A model generated the notes under the pieces. That model ran no database searches, was not told the DNA's origin, and saw only the letters and a program-made list of their open reading frames with translations. A DNA stretch of 64,000 nucleotides from Pseudomonadales bacterium. Its GTDB lineage: Bacteria > Pseudomonadota > Gammaproteobacteria > Pseudomonadales > Pseudohongiellaceae. Below are positions 1 to 9,407 of this stretch, piece after piece. How positions within the stretch are numbered: position 1 is the first letter of the stretch; each line of letters opens with the position of its first letter. Made by a program: the position numbers and the translations under genes. The stretch is from positions 1-64,000 of the forward strand of contig JAJDVS010000049.1 of NCBI GenBank assembly GCA_022825945.1, given 5' to 3'.

Positions 1-2
1 GC

Positions 3-3000
3 GAGACGGTGACGCTGCCTTTGACGGTCGGGGGCACCGCGGGCCGTTCGGACTACCGTCTGGTCTGCGACGTAGGCATTCCTGCCGTGACCTGCAACGG
101 CTTTGGCGGGGCCAGCCCTTCGCTCACCTTCCACGGCGCGCGCATGCCCTGCAACGAAAGCAGGAATACCTGCCGCCGCATCACCGCTCCGTTCCGGATC
201 CAGATGATCGAGGACAATACGGCGGAATCGGACGAGACGGTCACCCTTCGGCTCGGGGGCGGCAGTCAGTTGAGTCTTACTGTCCGGGACGCGCCGTCGT
301 CGGTGACCGTGTCCTTCCTGCTGGAGCGCTACACGACGACTGAGGGACTCGGCGTGATCCAGCCGTCGCTGCGGGTGGACCCGCTGCCGGGCCGTGACAT
401 CGAGGTGCCGCTGGTCTTCACGGACATCACGGCCACGAAGGGGGAGGATTACACGGCCGTGGCCACGGTGACGTTCGAGGCGAACGGCAACAGCGCCAAC
501 ACTTTCGACCTGCCGCTTCTGGACGACACCCTCTGCGAGGGCGCCGAGACCTTCCGGGTGGCGATCGACGCCTCGAGGCTGCCGGCCGGCGTCAGGGTGG
601 GCGCCCGGAGATCGGCGGTTGTGGAGATCACGGACTACCGGCCCTGCACGGTCAGTCTGGACAGCGACGCCTACAGCGTGACGGAAGGGGGTTCGCTGAG
701 CGTGACGCTGAACATGGACCCGCCGCGGGATGTGCCCGTGGAGGTGGGCATCGTGTACAGCGACGCCGACGACGGCGGCGGCACGGCGCGCAGGCGGCAC
801 CCCAGCTTCGACAGCCAGAAGCGCATTGCCTTCGGCAAGGACTACGAGGCGTCCCCCGAAAGCGTCACCGTGCCGGCCAACGCGGCCTCGCACACCTTCA
901 CCATCCGCACCTTGCCGGACAACCCCGCGGTCCCGGGGGCCGCGCCCGAAAGCGACGAGACCTTTCAGATCGCCATCGACGCGGACGCGCTGCCGCGGGG
1001 GACCTTCGCGGGCAGTCCGTCCGGGGCGACGGTGACCATCAAGGAGGGCGGCGGGCCCTCGGTGACGATCGCGGCGGGCGCGGCCCGGCTGGACGAGGGC
1101 GGCGTGGCGACCTTCACGGTGACCGCCGACCCGCCCCCGGCGAAGCCCCTCGAGGTGAACGTGGAGGTTGTCGAGGACGGGTGGGACCGCTACTCGGTCG
1201 CCGGCGGGGGTCTGGGCCGGAGGAAGGTGGCCATCGGCGCGGACGGCATGGGGAGTTTTTCGGTCGCGACCGTGGACGACGGCACGCAGGAGGTGCACGG
1301 GAGGCTCACCGCGCGGGTGCTGATCGGCCCGGGCTACACCGCGGGCACCGAGTCGCAGGCCACGGTTAACGTGAGCGACAACGACCAGAAGGGCGGATTG
1401 GTTCCCTATACCCTCCGCCGCGAAACCAGGACCCTGCCCGAGGGCGCCGGCGTGGATTTCAACCACCTTCTGCTGTCCAATGACAGGGGTCCCCGGGACC
1501 AGGGATCCGCAACGCCGCAGCCCGGCCAGACGCTGACCCTGCCGCTGGAGGTGGGCGGAACCGCGACGCCGGGGATCGACTACCGCCTGGTCTGTATCGA
1601 GGTCGATCCACCGGGCATCGCCACCTGCAACCGGGACGGGAATGGAAATATTGTCTCGTTCACCTTGGACGGCGCGCTGTTCAAAAGAACCCAATACCGG
1701 ACCACCGGCCCGCTGCGGCTGGAAGCCATCGCGGACGATGACGCGACCGAACCCGACGAGACCGTGGTGCTGACCCTCGGCGGCGGACCCCCGCTGACAT
1801 TGACCCTCGTCGAGGCGCCCGCGTCGGTGAGTCTTTCCTTCACGCGGGACAACTACAGCTGGATCGAGAGCGCGGGAGGCCTCGACGTGATCATCGATGT
1901 CTCCCCGCCGACCGGCAGCCCCATTCCGCTGCCGCTGGTCTTCACCGACCTCACCGCCACGGCCGGCGTCGACTACACGATTCCCCGGGATGTGGTCATT
2001 CCCGCGGATGGCGCCTCAACGGTCAACGTGTTTATCCCCTTTGTGGACGATGACGTGGCGGAGGGCCACGAGGCTTTCAGGGTGGAAATCGACGCGGCGC
2101 GGCTTCCCGCCGGGGTGACCCTGGGCGCGATCCCCTCGACGCTGTTTTTCATCCGGGACGACAATGAGCCGGGACTGATGCTCTCCCGCCGCGCCCTGGC
2201 GGTGGACGAGGGCGGGTCGGCCGAGTACGCCGTCAAGCCCGCCACGCGGCCGTCCGGCACCGAGTTGACGGTGCGCGTCGCTTCCGACAATCCCGACGTG
2301 ACGGTGAGTCCGTCGCAACTGACTTTCTCCATCCAGAGCTCCGCCGGCAATTCCTGGCTCCACACGCAGACGGTGACCGTGACGGCGGCCCAGGACAGCG
2401 GCGACGGCGACGCCGACGACAGCGCGGTGCTGACCCACACCGCCTCGGGCGGCGACTACGAAGGGCTGACCGCGACGCTGGATGTCACCGTGGACGACGA
2501 CGACGCCGCCCCGGACCCGCCCGGCGTGACGGTCTCGCAAACCACGCTCAGCCTGACCGAGGGCGGAGCGGCGGGAAGCTACACCGTCGCGCTCGACGCG
2601 GCGCCGACCGCCAACGTGACGGTGACCGCCACCAGCGGCAACGCCGCCAAGGCGCGCGTCGGCCGCTCCGGGGACACCCCGGCGGCGAGCGCCACGCTGA
2701 CCTTCACCCCGGCGAACTGGAACCAGGCCCAGACCATACTGGTGACGCCCGTGGACGACGCCGACACCAACGACGAGACGGTGACCGTCAGCCACGGCGT
2801 GAGCGCCACCGGCGGCTACGGCGGCGTCACCGCCGCGCCGGTGTCGGTGGCGGTGGACGACGACGACACGACCGTCATGCCGCCGCCCCCGCCGCCCGGC
2901 TGCGTTCCGGCGCAAGTGGAGGCGGACGTGCGCGGCTATGCCGCGGAGACGCACCAGGGCCAGGCCCACGTGGACCGCTGGCTGAAGGTGCTCGCGGCTT

Positions 3001-4232
3001 TCGGGGACGGCAACGGCCATGCGGCGATGACCGCCGCGGAGGCGCGGGGCTACGCCAACCGCGGCTGGACCCGCTGGAACCCGGTGGTGCAGGCCCTCGA
3101 ATGCGTCGAGGGAATCTCCAGCGACCCCCTGGTCTCGGTGACCGGCGGAGCCGCCGTCACCGAGGGCGGGAACGCGGTGTTCACGGTCACCGCCGACCCG
3201 GCCCCGGCATCGAGCCTGACGGTGACGCTGGGCGTCGCGGACGCCCCGGGCGGGGACTTCCTCGCGCCGGGGGACGAGGGCCCGGCGAACGTGACCATTC
3301 CGGCGAACCAGGCCTCGGCACAACTGACGATCGCCACCCGGGACGACAACGTGTACGAGCCGGACGGCGCGGTCACCGCGACGGTGGCGGAAGGCGCCGG
3401 CTACCGGGTCGGCAGTCCGTCCTCGGCCTCGGTGGCGGTGGGCGACGACGACCCGGTCCCGGCGGGCCGGCCGACGCTGACGGTGGGCGACGCCTCGGCG
3501 AACGAGGCCGGCCAGGGCATCTCTTTCGTTGTGACGCTCAGCCGGCCCCTGGGGGACGGCGAGCATGTGAGTTTCGTCTACCGGCTGCGGGAGTCGGACC
3601 CGGTGTCGGCGCGGGAGGGCGGGGACTTCTCGCCGGGCATGGGCACGGCGAACTTCCGGCGCGGGGGAACCAGCCTCCGGCTGCGTTTCCACCTGCGCTG
3701 CGACAGCGTGGCGGAGGGCGACGAGACTTTCGAACTGGTCCTCTCGGCCGTGCAGGGGGCGGCGCTGGCGGGGGACGGGGTGGGCGTCGGCACGATCAGG
3801 GACCGGGGGACGCGCGCCTGCCGGTTCGACCCGAACGCGGCGACCGTCGGGGTTCCGCCCGCGGGCCTGTCCGGCGAGCCGGGCGGGACGAGCGGCCCGG
3901 ACCCGGCGATGGAGCGGGACCGCTGGAATCCGCGGAACGGCGCGGCGGGATTCGCGCCGGAGGCGGCGACGGATTTCGCGGGGGCCTGTGTGCCGCTGCG
4001 GCTGCGGTCCGAGGCGGCGGCAAGGGCGAGGGAGGCCTGGCGCGGGCCGGCCCACGTGGAGCGCTGGCTGCGGGTGGGGCGGACCTTTGCCGGCGGCGCC
4101 AACGACGCCACGGTCGTGACCCCCGCCGAGGCGCGGTTCCACGCCGCAGCCGGCCGCCCCGGCTGGCTGCCGGTGGCCGACGCCCTGGGCTGCCTGGAGC
4201 GGCGGGCGATGGACCAGGCGCTGTCCAGATAG
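3..4232 (+). CDS. Large Calx-beta repeat surface protein (5' end outside window)
   Basis: The reading frame is open from the first bases, so the true start lies upstream; about 1409 residues are visible. The protein is built from Calx-beta-like beta-sandwich repeats, each with a TEGG/DEGG-type opening, a middle P-rich strand and a closing D-x-x-x-EGxETF or SDETF motif, separated by DDD-rich Ca2+-binding linkers. Repeats lie at roughly residues 103-190, 215-330, 350-455, 620-735, 840-955, 1040-1150 and 1157-1265 (counted from the GTG at 9). Two halves (1-200 and 510-745) are near duplicates. A separate module of about 70 residues bounded by cysteines occurs at 965-1034 and again at the C-terminus, 1327-1399. 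No transmembrane anchor or sorting signal is seen at the C-terminus. Calx-beta families are usually secreted adhesins or matrix proteins; function here is inferred from architecture only. Confidence 0.85.
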   Translation, partial: ETVTLPLTVGGTAGRSDYRLVCDVGIPAVTCNGFGGASPSLTFHGARMPCNESRNTCRRITAPFRIQMIEDNTAESDETVTLRLGGGSQLSLTVRDAPSSVTVSFLLERYTTTEGLGVIQPSLRVDPLPGRDIEVPLVFTDITATKGEDYTAVATVTFEANGNSANTFDLPLLDDTLCEGAETFRVAIDASRLPAGVRVGARRSAVVEITDYRPCTVSLDSDAYSVTEGGSLSVTLNMDPPRDVPVEVGIVYSDADDGGGTARRRHPSFDSQKRIAFGKDYEASPESVTVPANAASHTFTIRTLPDNPAVPGAAPESDETFQIAIDADALPRGTFAGSPSGATVTIKEGGGPSVTIAAGAARLDEGGVATFTVTADPPPAKPLEVNVEVVEDGWDRYSVAGGGLGRRKVAIGADGMGSFSVATVDDGTQEVHGRLTARVLIGPGYTAGTESQATVNVSDNDQKGGLVPYTLRRETRTLPEGAGVDFNHLLLSNDRGPRDQGSATPQPGQTLTLPLEVGGTATPGIDYRLVCIEVDPPGIATCNRDGNGNIVSFTLDGALFKRTQYRTTGPLRLEAIADDDATEPDETVVLTLGGGPPLTLTLVEAPASVSLSFTRDNYSWIESAGGLDVIIDVSPPTGSPIPLPLVFTDLTATAGVDYTIPRDVVIPADGASTVNVFIPFVDDDVAEGHEAFRVEIDAARLPAGVTLGAIPSTLFFIRDDNEPGLMLSRRALAVDEGGSAEYAVKPATRPSGTELTVRVASDNPDVTVSPSQLTFSIQSSAGNSWLHTQTVTVTAAQDSGDGDADDSAVLTHTASGGDYEGLTATLDVTVDDDDAAPDPPGVTVSQTTLSLTEGGAAGSYTVALDAAPTANVTVTATSGNAAKARVGRSGDTPAASATLTFTPANWNQAQTILVTPVDDADTNDETVTVSHGVSATGGYGGVTAAPVSVAVDDDDTTVMPPPPPPGCVPAQVEADVRGYAAETHQGQAHVDRWLKVLAAFGDGNGHAAMTAAEARGYANRGWTRWNPVVQALECVEGISSDPLVSVTGGAAVTEGGNAVFTVTADPAPASSLTVTLGVADAPGGDFLAPGDEGPANVTIPANQASAQLTIATRDDNVYEPDGAVTATVAEGAGYRVGSPSSASVAVGDDDPVPAGRPTLTVGDASANEAGQGISFVVTLSRPLGDGEHVSFVYRLRESDPVSAREGGDFSPGMGTANFRRGGTSLRLRFHLRCDSVAEGDETFELVLSAVQGAALAGDGVGVGTIRDRGTRACRFDPNAATVGVPPAGLSGEPGGTSGPDPAMERDRWNPRNGAAGFAPEAATDFAGACVPLRLRSEAAARAREAWRGPAHVERWLRVGRTFAGGANDATVVTPAEARFHAAAGRPGWLPVADALGCLERRAMDQALSR
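2901..3110 (+). repeat. Cys-bounded module, copy 1 (protein-level repeat)
   Basis: This encodes about 70 residues starting with CVPAQ and ending LECVEG. Landmarks are H-V-D-R-W, a V-L-A-A-F-G-D stretch, M-T-A-A-E-A-R and G-W-T-R-W-N-P-V. The same landmark order recurs in copy 2 at 3987-4205. It is neither a Calx-beta fold repeat nor low-complexity sequence. Confidence 0.8.
3987..4205 (+). repeat. Cys-bounded module, copy 2 (protein-level repeat)
   Basis: This encodes about 73 residues from CVPLRL to LGCLERR. It matches copy 1 through H-V-E-R-W, V-G-R-T-F-A, V-T-P-A-E-A-R, G-W-L-P-V and L-G-C-L-E. It forms the extreme C-terminus of the Calx-beta protein, where a secretion or anchoring domain would usually be expected. 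Confidence 0.8.
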
Positions 4233-4381
4233 GACTTTTCAGGGACTGCACGCCGGTGTATCGGCGGGCAAGGATGCCTCCCGCACCGTCGTCGCGAGAG
4301 CGACGGCGGATGCCGGACCTTGAGGCATCCACCGGCTGCGCGGCAGGCGCGCGACCCCCGGATGAAATGGAAAACCCGCCA

Positions 4382-4864
4382 TCAGGCCTTGCGGCGTGGC
4401 AGGCGCAGCACCCGGGTGCCGCTGAGGCGGTCGTGGGCGGTGTCGCCCCGGCTGTCGAAAAACAGCCAGAAGTAACCCAACCCGAACAGAAAGAAGGCGG
4501 GCCAGGCGCAGAGGAAGCGGAGCAGGGCCTGTGTGACGCTCATCAGCCCACCGCTCCTGGACTCCGCCCGGATGCCCCAGGCGAGCATACCCAGAGTCTG
4601 GCCGCCCCGGGTCCAGAACCAGACATAAAAACCCGCCGCGCTGGCGCACATCAGCGCAAACAGCAGCAGCCCGAAAGCCGGGTCGGTCTGCAATCTCCCG
4701 TCAATAATCCGATTGGTTTCCGCACCGGCCAGCAACTGCGCCACAAAGCCAAGCCCCATCCAGATCGCGAGCACCAGAAAAGCATCGTAGAGCAGGGCGG
4801 CCAGCCGCCGGGCAAGCCCCGCCCGGGGAGGCGCGATATTCTTTTCCGGGCGGGTTCGCATCAT
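4382..4864 (-). CDS. RDD family membrane protein
   Basis: About 160 residues with three predicted membrane segments (near residues 16-42, 62-88 and 108-132). The RDD signature is present: conserved Arg in R-A-G-L-A-R-R and Asp in L-L-Y-D-A-F within and just after the first helix, a G-Q-T-L-G-M motif after helix 2, and D-R-L-S-G-T-R-V near the C-terminus. RDD proteins are small inner-membrane proteins of uncertain function, some suggested to be transporters or antiporters. An in-frame ATG at 4912 would add 16 residues; the start at 4864 is preferred because it immediately precedes the conserved part. The gene is convergent with the Calx-beta gene. Confidence 0.8.
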   Translation of the reverse strand: MMRTRPEKNIAPPRAGLARRLAALLYDAFLVLAIWMGLGFVAQLLAGAETNRIIDGRLQTDPAFGLLLFALMCASAAGFYVWFWTRGGQTLGMLAWGIRAESRSGGLMSVTQALLRFLCAWPAFFLFGLGYFWLFFDSRGDTAHDRLSGTRVLRLPRRKA

Positions 4865-4943
4865 GATTTTCCCGAAAATTCCGAGTGGCCAACGCGGATT
4901 GGAGTCTTTCATGATACCCGTCTCAAGATGGTCAAGGATGGCC

Positions 4944-5085
4944 CAGGGGTGCGCAGTCGCGGGATCTCATCGCTTGGCTGCTGCAAGGGATTCTGCGACT
5001 ACGCTTCGCTCCGCGCAGAATGACAGGGTGGGGCTTCGCTCCGCGCAGAATGACATGAAGCCTGGAGCGCCAGAATGAGAATTGC
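4944..5085 (+). repeat. MITE-like element, copy A (5'-truncated)
   Basis: The right terminal repeat GCCAGAATGAGAATTGC is at 5069-5085. The inner palindrome ATTCTGCG...CGCAGAAT is at about 4990-5022, and a duplicated TTCGCTCCGCGCAGAATGAC segment follows. It aligns with the reverse complement of the complete copy at 54061-54211, but the left terminal repeat is missing, so it appears truncated. It lies in the gap between the RDD gene and aroC. Confidence 0.75.
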
Positions 5086-5164
5086 CGGCAGGGTTCAGGA
5101 TGTGGCGACACTGAAGACTTGGTGTACAATCCGTCGGTTTTGGTCTGCGGGCCCGGAGCGGGCA

Positions 5165-6235
5165 ATGTCCGGCAACAGTATTGGAAAGCTGTTCACTGTC
5201 ACCAGTTTCGGCGAAAGTCACGGGCCGGCGCTGGGCTGTATCGTGGACGGCTGCCCCCCGGGAATGGCGCTTTGCGAAGCCGACATGCAGCGCGAACTCG
5301 ACCGGCGCAAACCCGGCAAGTCACGCCACACCACCCAGCGCAGGGAAGCCGACGCCGTGCAAATCCTGTCCGGCGTGTTCGAGGGCAAGACCACCGGAAC
5401 CCCCATTGGCCTGCTTATAGAAAACACCGATCAGCGCCCGAGGGATTACAGCAAAATCAAAGACCTGTATCGACCATCTCATGCGGATTATAGCTATGAT
5501 CGAAAATACGGAAGGCGCGATTACCGCGGCGGCGGACGCGCTTCCGCGCGGGAAACCGCCATGCGCGTGGCGGCTGGCGCCATTGCCGGAAAATATCTCG
5601 CGGAAAATTGCGGCGTCGCAATCCGGGGCTATCTGAGCCAACTCGGCCCCATCGCCATCGACAAGGTGGATTTTGGGGAAATCGACAACAATCCCTTTTT
5701 CTGCCCCGACGCCGGCAAGGTGGCTGAGATGGAGGCGTACATGATCGCCCTGCGGGAAGCCGGCGATTCGGTGGGCGCCGCGGTCTGCGTATCCGCCAGC
5801 GGAGTGCCCGCCGGGCTTGGCGAGCCCGTGTTCGACCGGCTCGACGCCGATCTCGCCAGCGCCCTGATGAGCATCAATGCCGTCAAGGGCGTTGAAATCG
5901 GGGCGGGTTTCGCCGCTGTTTCGCAGAAAGGCAGCGAGCATCGCGATGAAATCACTCCCGGGGGCTTTCTCGGCAACAACGCCGGCGGAATCCTGGGCGG
6001 CATATCCACCGGCCAGGAAATCACCGCGCGAATCGCCCTGAAACCCACTTCAAGCATTCGCATTCCCGGCCGTACCATCAACACCTCGGGTGAGGCTGCG
6101 GAAGTGGTGACCACCGGTCGCCACGACCCCTGCGTGGGCATTCGCGCAACTCCCATTGCCGAGGCGATGATGGCCATTGTGCTGATGGATCATCTGCTGC
6201 GCGACCGCGCCCAATGCGCCGGCGTGCGGCGCTGA
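5165..6235 (+). CDS. aroC: Chorismate synthase
   Basis: 356 residues (E. coli AroC is 361). It converts 5-enolpyruvylshikimate-3-phosphate to chorismate, the last step of the shikimate pathway, using reduced FMN. Visible family signatures are T-S-F-G-E-S-H-G near the N-terminus, the [11 protein letters not shown] region near residue 125, and T-T-G-R-H-D-P-C near residue 318. The start ATG at 5165 (MSGNSIG) is chosen because the open frame upstream from 5075 has no family similarity. A TACAAT -10-like hexamer lies about 40 bases upstream. leuC follows after 28 bases, so co-transcription with the leu genes is likely. A short AT-rich codon patch occurs around 5446-5512. Confidence 0.97.
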   Translation: MSGNSIGKLFTVTSFGESHGPALGCIVDGCPPGMALCEADMQRELDRRKPGKSRHTTQRREADAVQILSGVFEGKTTGTPIGLLIENTDQRPRDYSKIKDLYRPSHADYSYDRKYGRRDYRGGGRASARETAMRVAAGAIAGKYLAENCGVAIRGYLSQLGPIAIDKVDFGEIDNNPFFCPDAGKVAEMEAYMIALREAGDSVGAAVCVSASGVPAGLGEPVFDRLDADLASALMSINAVKGVEIGAGFAAVSQKGSEHRDEITPGGFLGNNAGGILGGISTGQEITARIALKPTSSIRIPGRTINTSGEAAEVVTTGRHDPCVGIRATPIAEAMMAIVLMDHLLRDRAQCAGVRR

Positions 6236-6263
6236 ACGGCAAAACTGACGGAAACCGGAAACC

Positions 6264-7682
6264 ATGAGCGGCAAGACACTGTACGACAAGATCTGGGATG
6301 CGCATCTGGTCAGGCGGCGCGATGACGGCACCGCACTGATCTATATCGACCGGCATCTCATCCATGAAGTCACTTCGCCACAGGCTTTTGAGGGGCTGCG
6401 CCTGGCCGGGCGCAAACCCTGGCGCAGCGGCGCCAACCTGGCGACCCCGGACCATAATATTCCCACCACGGCGGCGGAACGCCGGCAGGGGCTCTCCGGC
6501 ATCAAGGACCCGGTCTCCAGGCTGCAGGTCGCCACGCTCAACGAAAACTGTCGCGAATTCGGCATTACCGAACTCGGCATGGAGGACCGCCGCCAGGGCA
6601 TAGTCCACGTGGTCGGGCCCGAACAGGGCGCAACCCTGCCGGGCATGACCATTGTCTGCGGCGATTCCCACACCTCGACCCATGGCGCCCTCGGCGCCCT
6701 GGCCCACGGCATCGGCACTTCCGAGGTGGAGCATGTGCTGGCGACCCAGTGCCTGCTGCAGAAGAAGATGAAGAACATGCTGGCGCGGGTCGATGGCGAA
6801 CTGGGCGCCGGCGTCACCGCCAAGGATGTGGTGCTGGCGATTATCGGCAGGATCGGCACCGCCGGCGGCACCGGCTTCACCATCGAATACGCCGGCGAGG
6901 TCATCCGCAATCTCAGTATCGAAGGTCGCATGACGGTATGCAACATGACCATCGAAGCGGGCGCCCGGGCCGGCCTGATCGCGGTGGATGACAAGACCCT
7001 GGACTACATCCGGGGGCGGCCTTTTGCTCCTGCCGGCGAATTGTGGGAACAGGCGGAAAAAGCCTGGCGCGAATTGCGCAGCGACGCGGACGCGAGTTTC
7101 GACAAGATCGTGGAATTGCGCGGCGAAGACATCGAGCCCCAGGTGACCTGGGGCACCTCGCCGGAAATGGTGGCGCCGGTGAACTCCGCCGTGCCCAGGC
7201 CCGAAGCCGAGCCGGACAGCATCCGCCGCGGCAACATGGAGCAGGCCCTGGCGTACATGGGACTGGAAGGCGGTACGCCCATCAGCGACATCCGGCTCGA
7301 TTACGTCTTTATCGGCTCCTGCACCAATTCCAGAATCGAGGACCTGCGGGAAGCAGCCCGGGTGGTGGAAGGCAGGCGCGTTGCCGACAACATCGAATGC
7401 GCCCTGGTGGTGCCCGGTTCGGGCCTGGTCAAGGAACAGGCGGAAGCGGAAGGACTGCATCGCATTTTCAGTGAGGCCGGCATGGAATGGCGCGAGCCCG
7501 GCTGTTCCATGTGCCTGGCGATGAATGCCGATCAGTTGCCTCCCGGCAAACATTGCGCCTCCACCTCCAATCGCAACTTCGAAGGACGCCAGGGACGGGG
7601 CGGGCGCACCCATCTCGTCAGCCCCGCCATGGCGGCGGCGGCGGCGGTGCATGGCCGCTTCGTCGATGTGCGCAGCCTCTGA
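6264..7682 (+). CDS. leuC: 3-isopropylmalate dehydratase large subunit
   Basis: 472 residues, full length. With LeuD it forms the cytosolic isopropylmalate isomerase of leucine synthesis. Three cluster cysteines of the aconitase family are visible: F-I-G-S-C-T-N-S-R near residue 350, and both cysteines of [10 protein letters not shown] near 413. The G-D-S-H-T-S-T-H-G active-site motif is near residue 135. leuD follows 10 bases after the stop. In many gammaproteobacteria leuB sits in this cluster; here it does not. Confidence 0.98.
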   Translation: MSGKTLYDKIWDAHLVRRRDDGTALIYIDRHLIHEVTSPQAFEGLRLAGRKPWRSGANLATPDHNIPTTAAERRQGLSGIKDPVSRLQVATLNENCREFGITELGMEDRRQGIVHVVGPEQGATLPGMTIVCGDSHTSTHGALGALAHGIGTSEVEHVLATQCLLQKKMKNMLARVDGELGAGVTAKDVVLAIIGRIGTAGGTGFTIEYAGEVIRNLSIEGRMTVCNMTIEAGARAGLIAVDDKTLDYIRGRPFAPAGELWEQAEKAWRELRSDADASFDKIVELRGEDIEPQVTWGTSPEMVAPVNSAVPRPEAEPDSIRRGNMEQALAYMGLEGGTPISDIRLDYVFIGSCTNSRIEDLREAARVVEGRRVADNIECALVVPGSGLVKEQAEAEGLHRIFSEAGMEWREPGCSMCLAMNADQLPPGKHCASTSNRNFEGRQGRGGRTHLVSPAMAAAAAVHGRFVDVRSL

Positions 7683-7692
7683 GGAAAAGATC

Positions 7693-8334
7693 ATGAAGGC
7701 ATTTTCGACCGAGGAAGGATTGGTCATGCCCCTGGACCGGGCCAATGTGGATACGGATTTCATCATTCCCAAACAGTTTCTCAAGTCGATACGCCGCAGC
7801 GGATTCGGCGTCAATCTGTTCGATGAGCATCGCTATCTCGACAAGGGCGAGCCCGACAGCGACAACGGCAATCGCCCGCTGAACCCGGAATTCGTGCTCA
7901 ACCAGCCTCGTTACCAGGGCGCATCGATCTTGCTTGCCCGGGACAATTTCGGCTGTGGTTCGAGCCGGGAACATGCTCCCTGGGCGCTGGAAAACTATGG
8001 TTTCCGGGTCATCATCGCCCCGAGTTTTGCCGACATATTTTTTAATAATTGCTTCAAAAATGGAATATTACCTATTGTTTTAGAAAGAGATATTGTAGAC
8101 ATGTTATTCCGGGAAGTGGCCGCGGCGCCAGGCTATCGCCTCAAGGTGGACCTGCCGCAACAGGAAATCGTCAAATCAGATGGAGAAAAAATCGCTTTTC
8201 CGGTTGATGAATTTCGCCGGCATTGCCTGCTCAATGGCCTGGATGACATCGGCCTGACGCTTGAGGATGCGCCGGCGATTCGCGAATTCGAACAGCGCTG
8301 GCGGGAACAGTCACCCTGGTATTTTCACGCATGA
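7693..8334 (+). CDS. leuD: 3-isopropylmalate dehydratase small subunit
   Basis: 213 residues, the usual LeuD length (swivel domain of isopropylmalate isomerase). N-terminal landmarks are [13 protein letters not shown]; the [11 protein letters not shown] motif and the highly conserved [13 protein letters not shown] segment follow. The start ATG at 7693 is preceded by AGGAAAAG; earlier in-frame starts lie inside leuC. The codons for the F-N-N-C segment (about 8031-8110) are strikingly AT-rich (TTA, ATA, AGA), unlike the rest of the gene. The stop codon overlaps the asd start by four bases (ATGA), implying translational coupling. Confidence 0.97.
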   Translation: MKAFSTEEGLVMPLDRANVDTDFIIPKQFLKSIRRSGFGVNLFDEHRYLDKGEPDSDNGNRPLNPEFVLNQPRYQGASILLARDNFGCGSSREHAPWALENYGFRVIIAPSFADIFFNNCFKNGILPIVLERDIVDMLFREVAAAPGYRLKVDLPQQEIVKSDGEKIAFPVDEFRRHCLLNGLDDIGLTLEDAPAIREFEQRWREQSPWYFHA

Positions 8335-9353
8335 ACGCCTGCAATGTGGCCATAGTCGGCGCGACCGGCGCTGTGGGGGAATGCCTGCTCGAAATACTCG
8401 CCGAGCGGGAATTCCCGGTGAAGCAACTGCATGCCCTGGCGAGCGAGCGCTCCGCCGGGACTTCGGTGATGTTCGGCAAGCGTTCCATTACCGTGGAAAA
8501 TCTTGCGGAGTTCGACTTCGGCCAGGTCGAGATCGCCCTGTTTTCCGCCGGCGGAGCGATTTCGGCGGAGTTCGCCCCCAAAGCCGCGGAGGCGGGCTGC
8601 GTGGTGGTCGACAACACCTCACAGTTTCGAGAAGATGTTGATGTTCCACTTGTTGTAACCGAGGTAAACCCTCAAAATATCGCGGATTTTCGAAATAGAA
8701 ACCTGATTGCCAACCCCAACTGCTCCACCATGCAGATGGTGGTGGCGCTAAAGCCCGTTCACGATGCCGCCGGCATTCGCCGGATCAGCGTGGCCACCTA
8801 TCAGGCGGTGTCCGGAGCCGGTCGTTCGGCGGTGGGGGAGTTGGCGTCCCAGACCGCCGGGTTGCTTAATGGACGCCCCGCCCAGGCCGATGTGTTTCCG
8901 AGCCAGATCGCGTTCAATGCCTTGCCCCATATCGATCGCTTCATGGATAACGGCTACACCCGGGAAGAGATGAAAATGCACTGGGAGACCCGCAAGATAC
9001 TTGGCGATGAAAACATTGACGTCAGCGCGACCTGCGTCCGCATCCCGGTTTTCTATGGACATTCCGAAGCAGTGCAGGTGGAAACCCGGCGAGCGATTTC
9101 GGCGGCGGAAGTGCGGGAGTTGTTGCTCGATGCGCCCGGGGTGCGGCTGCTGGATGAGCCTGAATCCAATGGCTATCCCACGCCGGTGGAGCATGCCGCG
9201 GGCGCCGACCCGGTCTTTGTGGGCAGGATTCGGGATGATTTTTCTCTGGAAAATGGCGTGAATCTCTGGATAGTGGCCGATAATATCCGCAAGGGCGCCG
9301 CCTTGAACACGGTGCAGATCGCGGAAATCTTGCTTGCCGAGTACTTATCGTAA
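8331..9353 (+). CDS. asd: Aspartate-semialdehyde dehydrogenase
   Basis: 340 residues. It reduces aspartyl-4-phosphate to aspartate semialdehyde for lysine/DAP, threonine and methionine synthesis. The NADP-binding G-A-T-G-A-V-G is at residues 9-15. The catalytic cysteine lies in N-P-N-C-S-T near residue 130, and Y-Q-A-V-S-G-A-G near residue 158. It is the short 'Pseudomonas/Gram-positive' type rather than the 370-residue E. coli type. It starts inside the leuD stop (ATGA). A second AT-rich codon patch lies at about 8628-8705. asd upstream of fimV and truA is the Pseudomonas-like arrangement, except that leuB is absent between leuD and asd. Confidence 0.97.
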   Translation: MNACNVAIVGATGAVGECLLEILAEREFPVKQLHALASERSAGTSVMFGKRSITVENLAEFDFGQVEIALFSAGGAISAEFAPKAAEAGCVVVDNTSQFREDVDVPLVVTEVNPQNIADFRNRNLIANPNCSTMQMVVALKPVHDAAGIRRISVATYQAVSGAGRSAVGELASQTAGLLNGRPAQADVFPSQIAFNALPHIDRFMDNGYTREEMKMHWETRKILGDENIDVSATCVRIPVFYGHSEAVQVETRRAISAAEVRELLLDAPGVRLLDEPESNGYPTPVEHAAGADPVFVGRIRDDFSLENGVNLWIVADNIRKGAALNTVQIAEILLAEYLS

Positions 9354-9407
9354 ATACTTGCGGGTCTGGAAAGCTGCGCCCGGGAAGACAAATCAGTTGC
9401 CAGCGGT

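Noticed and set aside
2016-4142. 708-residue minus-strand open frame opposite the Calx-beta gene
   Set aside because: Arg/Pro/Gly-rich composition typical of an antisense shadow in high-GC DNA, with no family features; the plus strand shows clear Calx-beta repeats.
4287-4312. GC-rich hairpin after the Calx-beta gene as terminator
   Set aside because: Stem with one mismatch and no following T-run on either strand.
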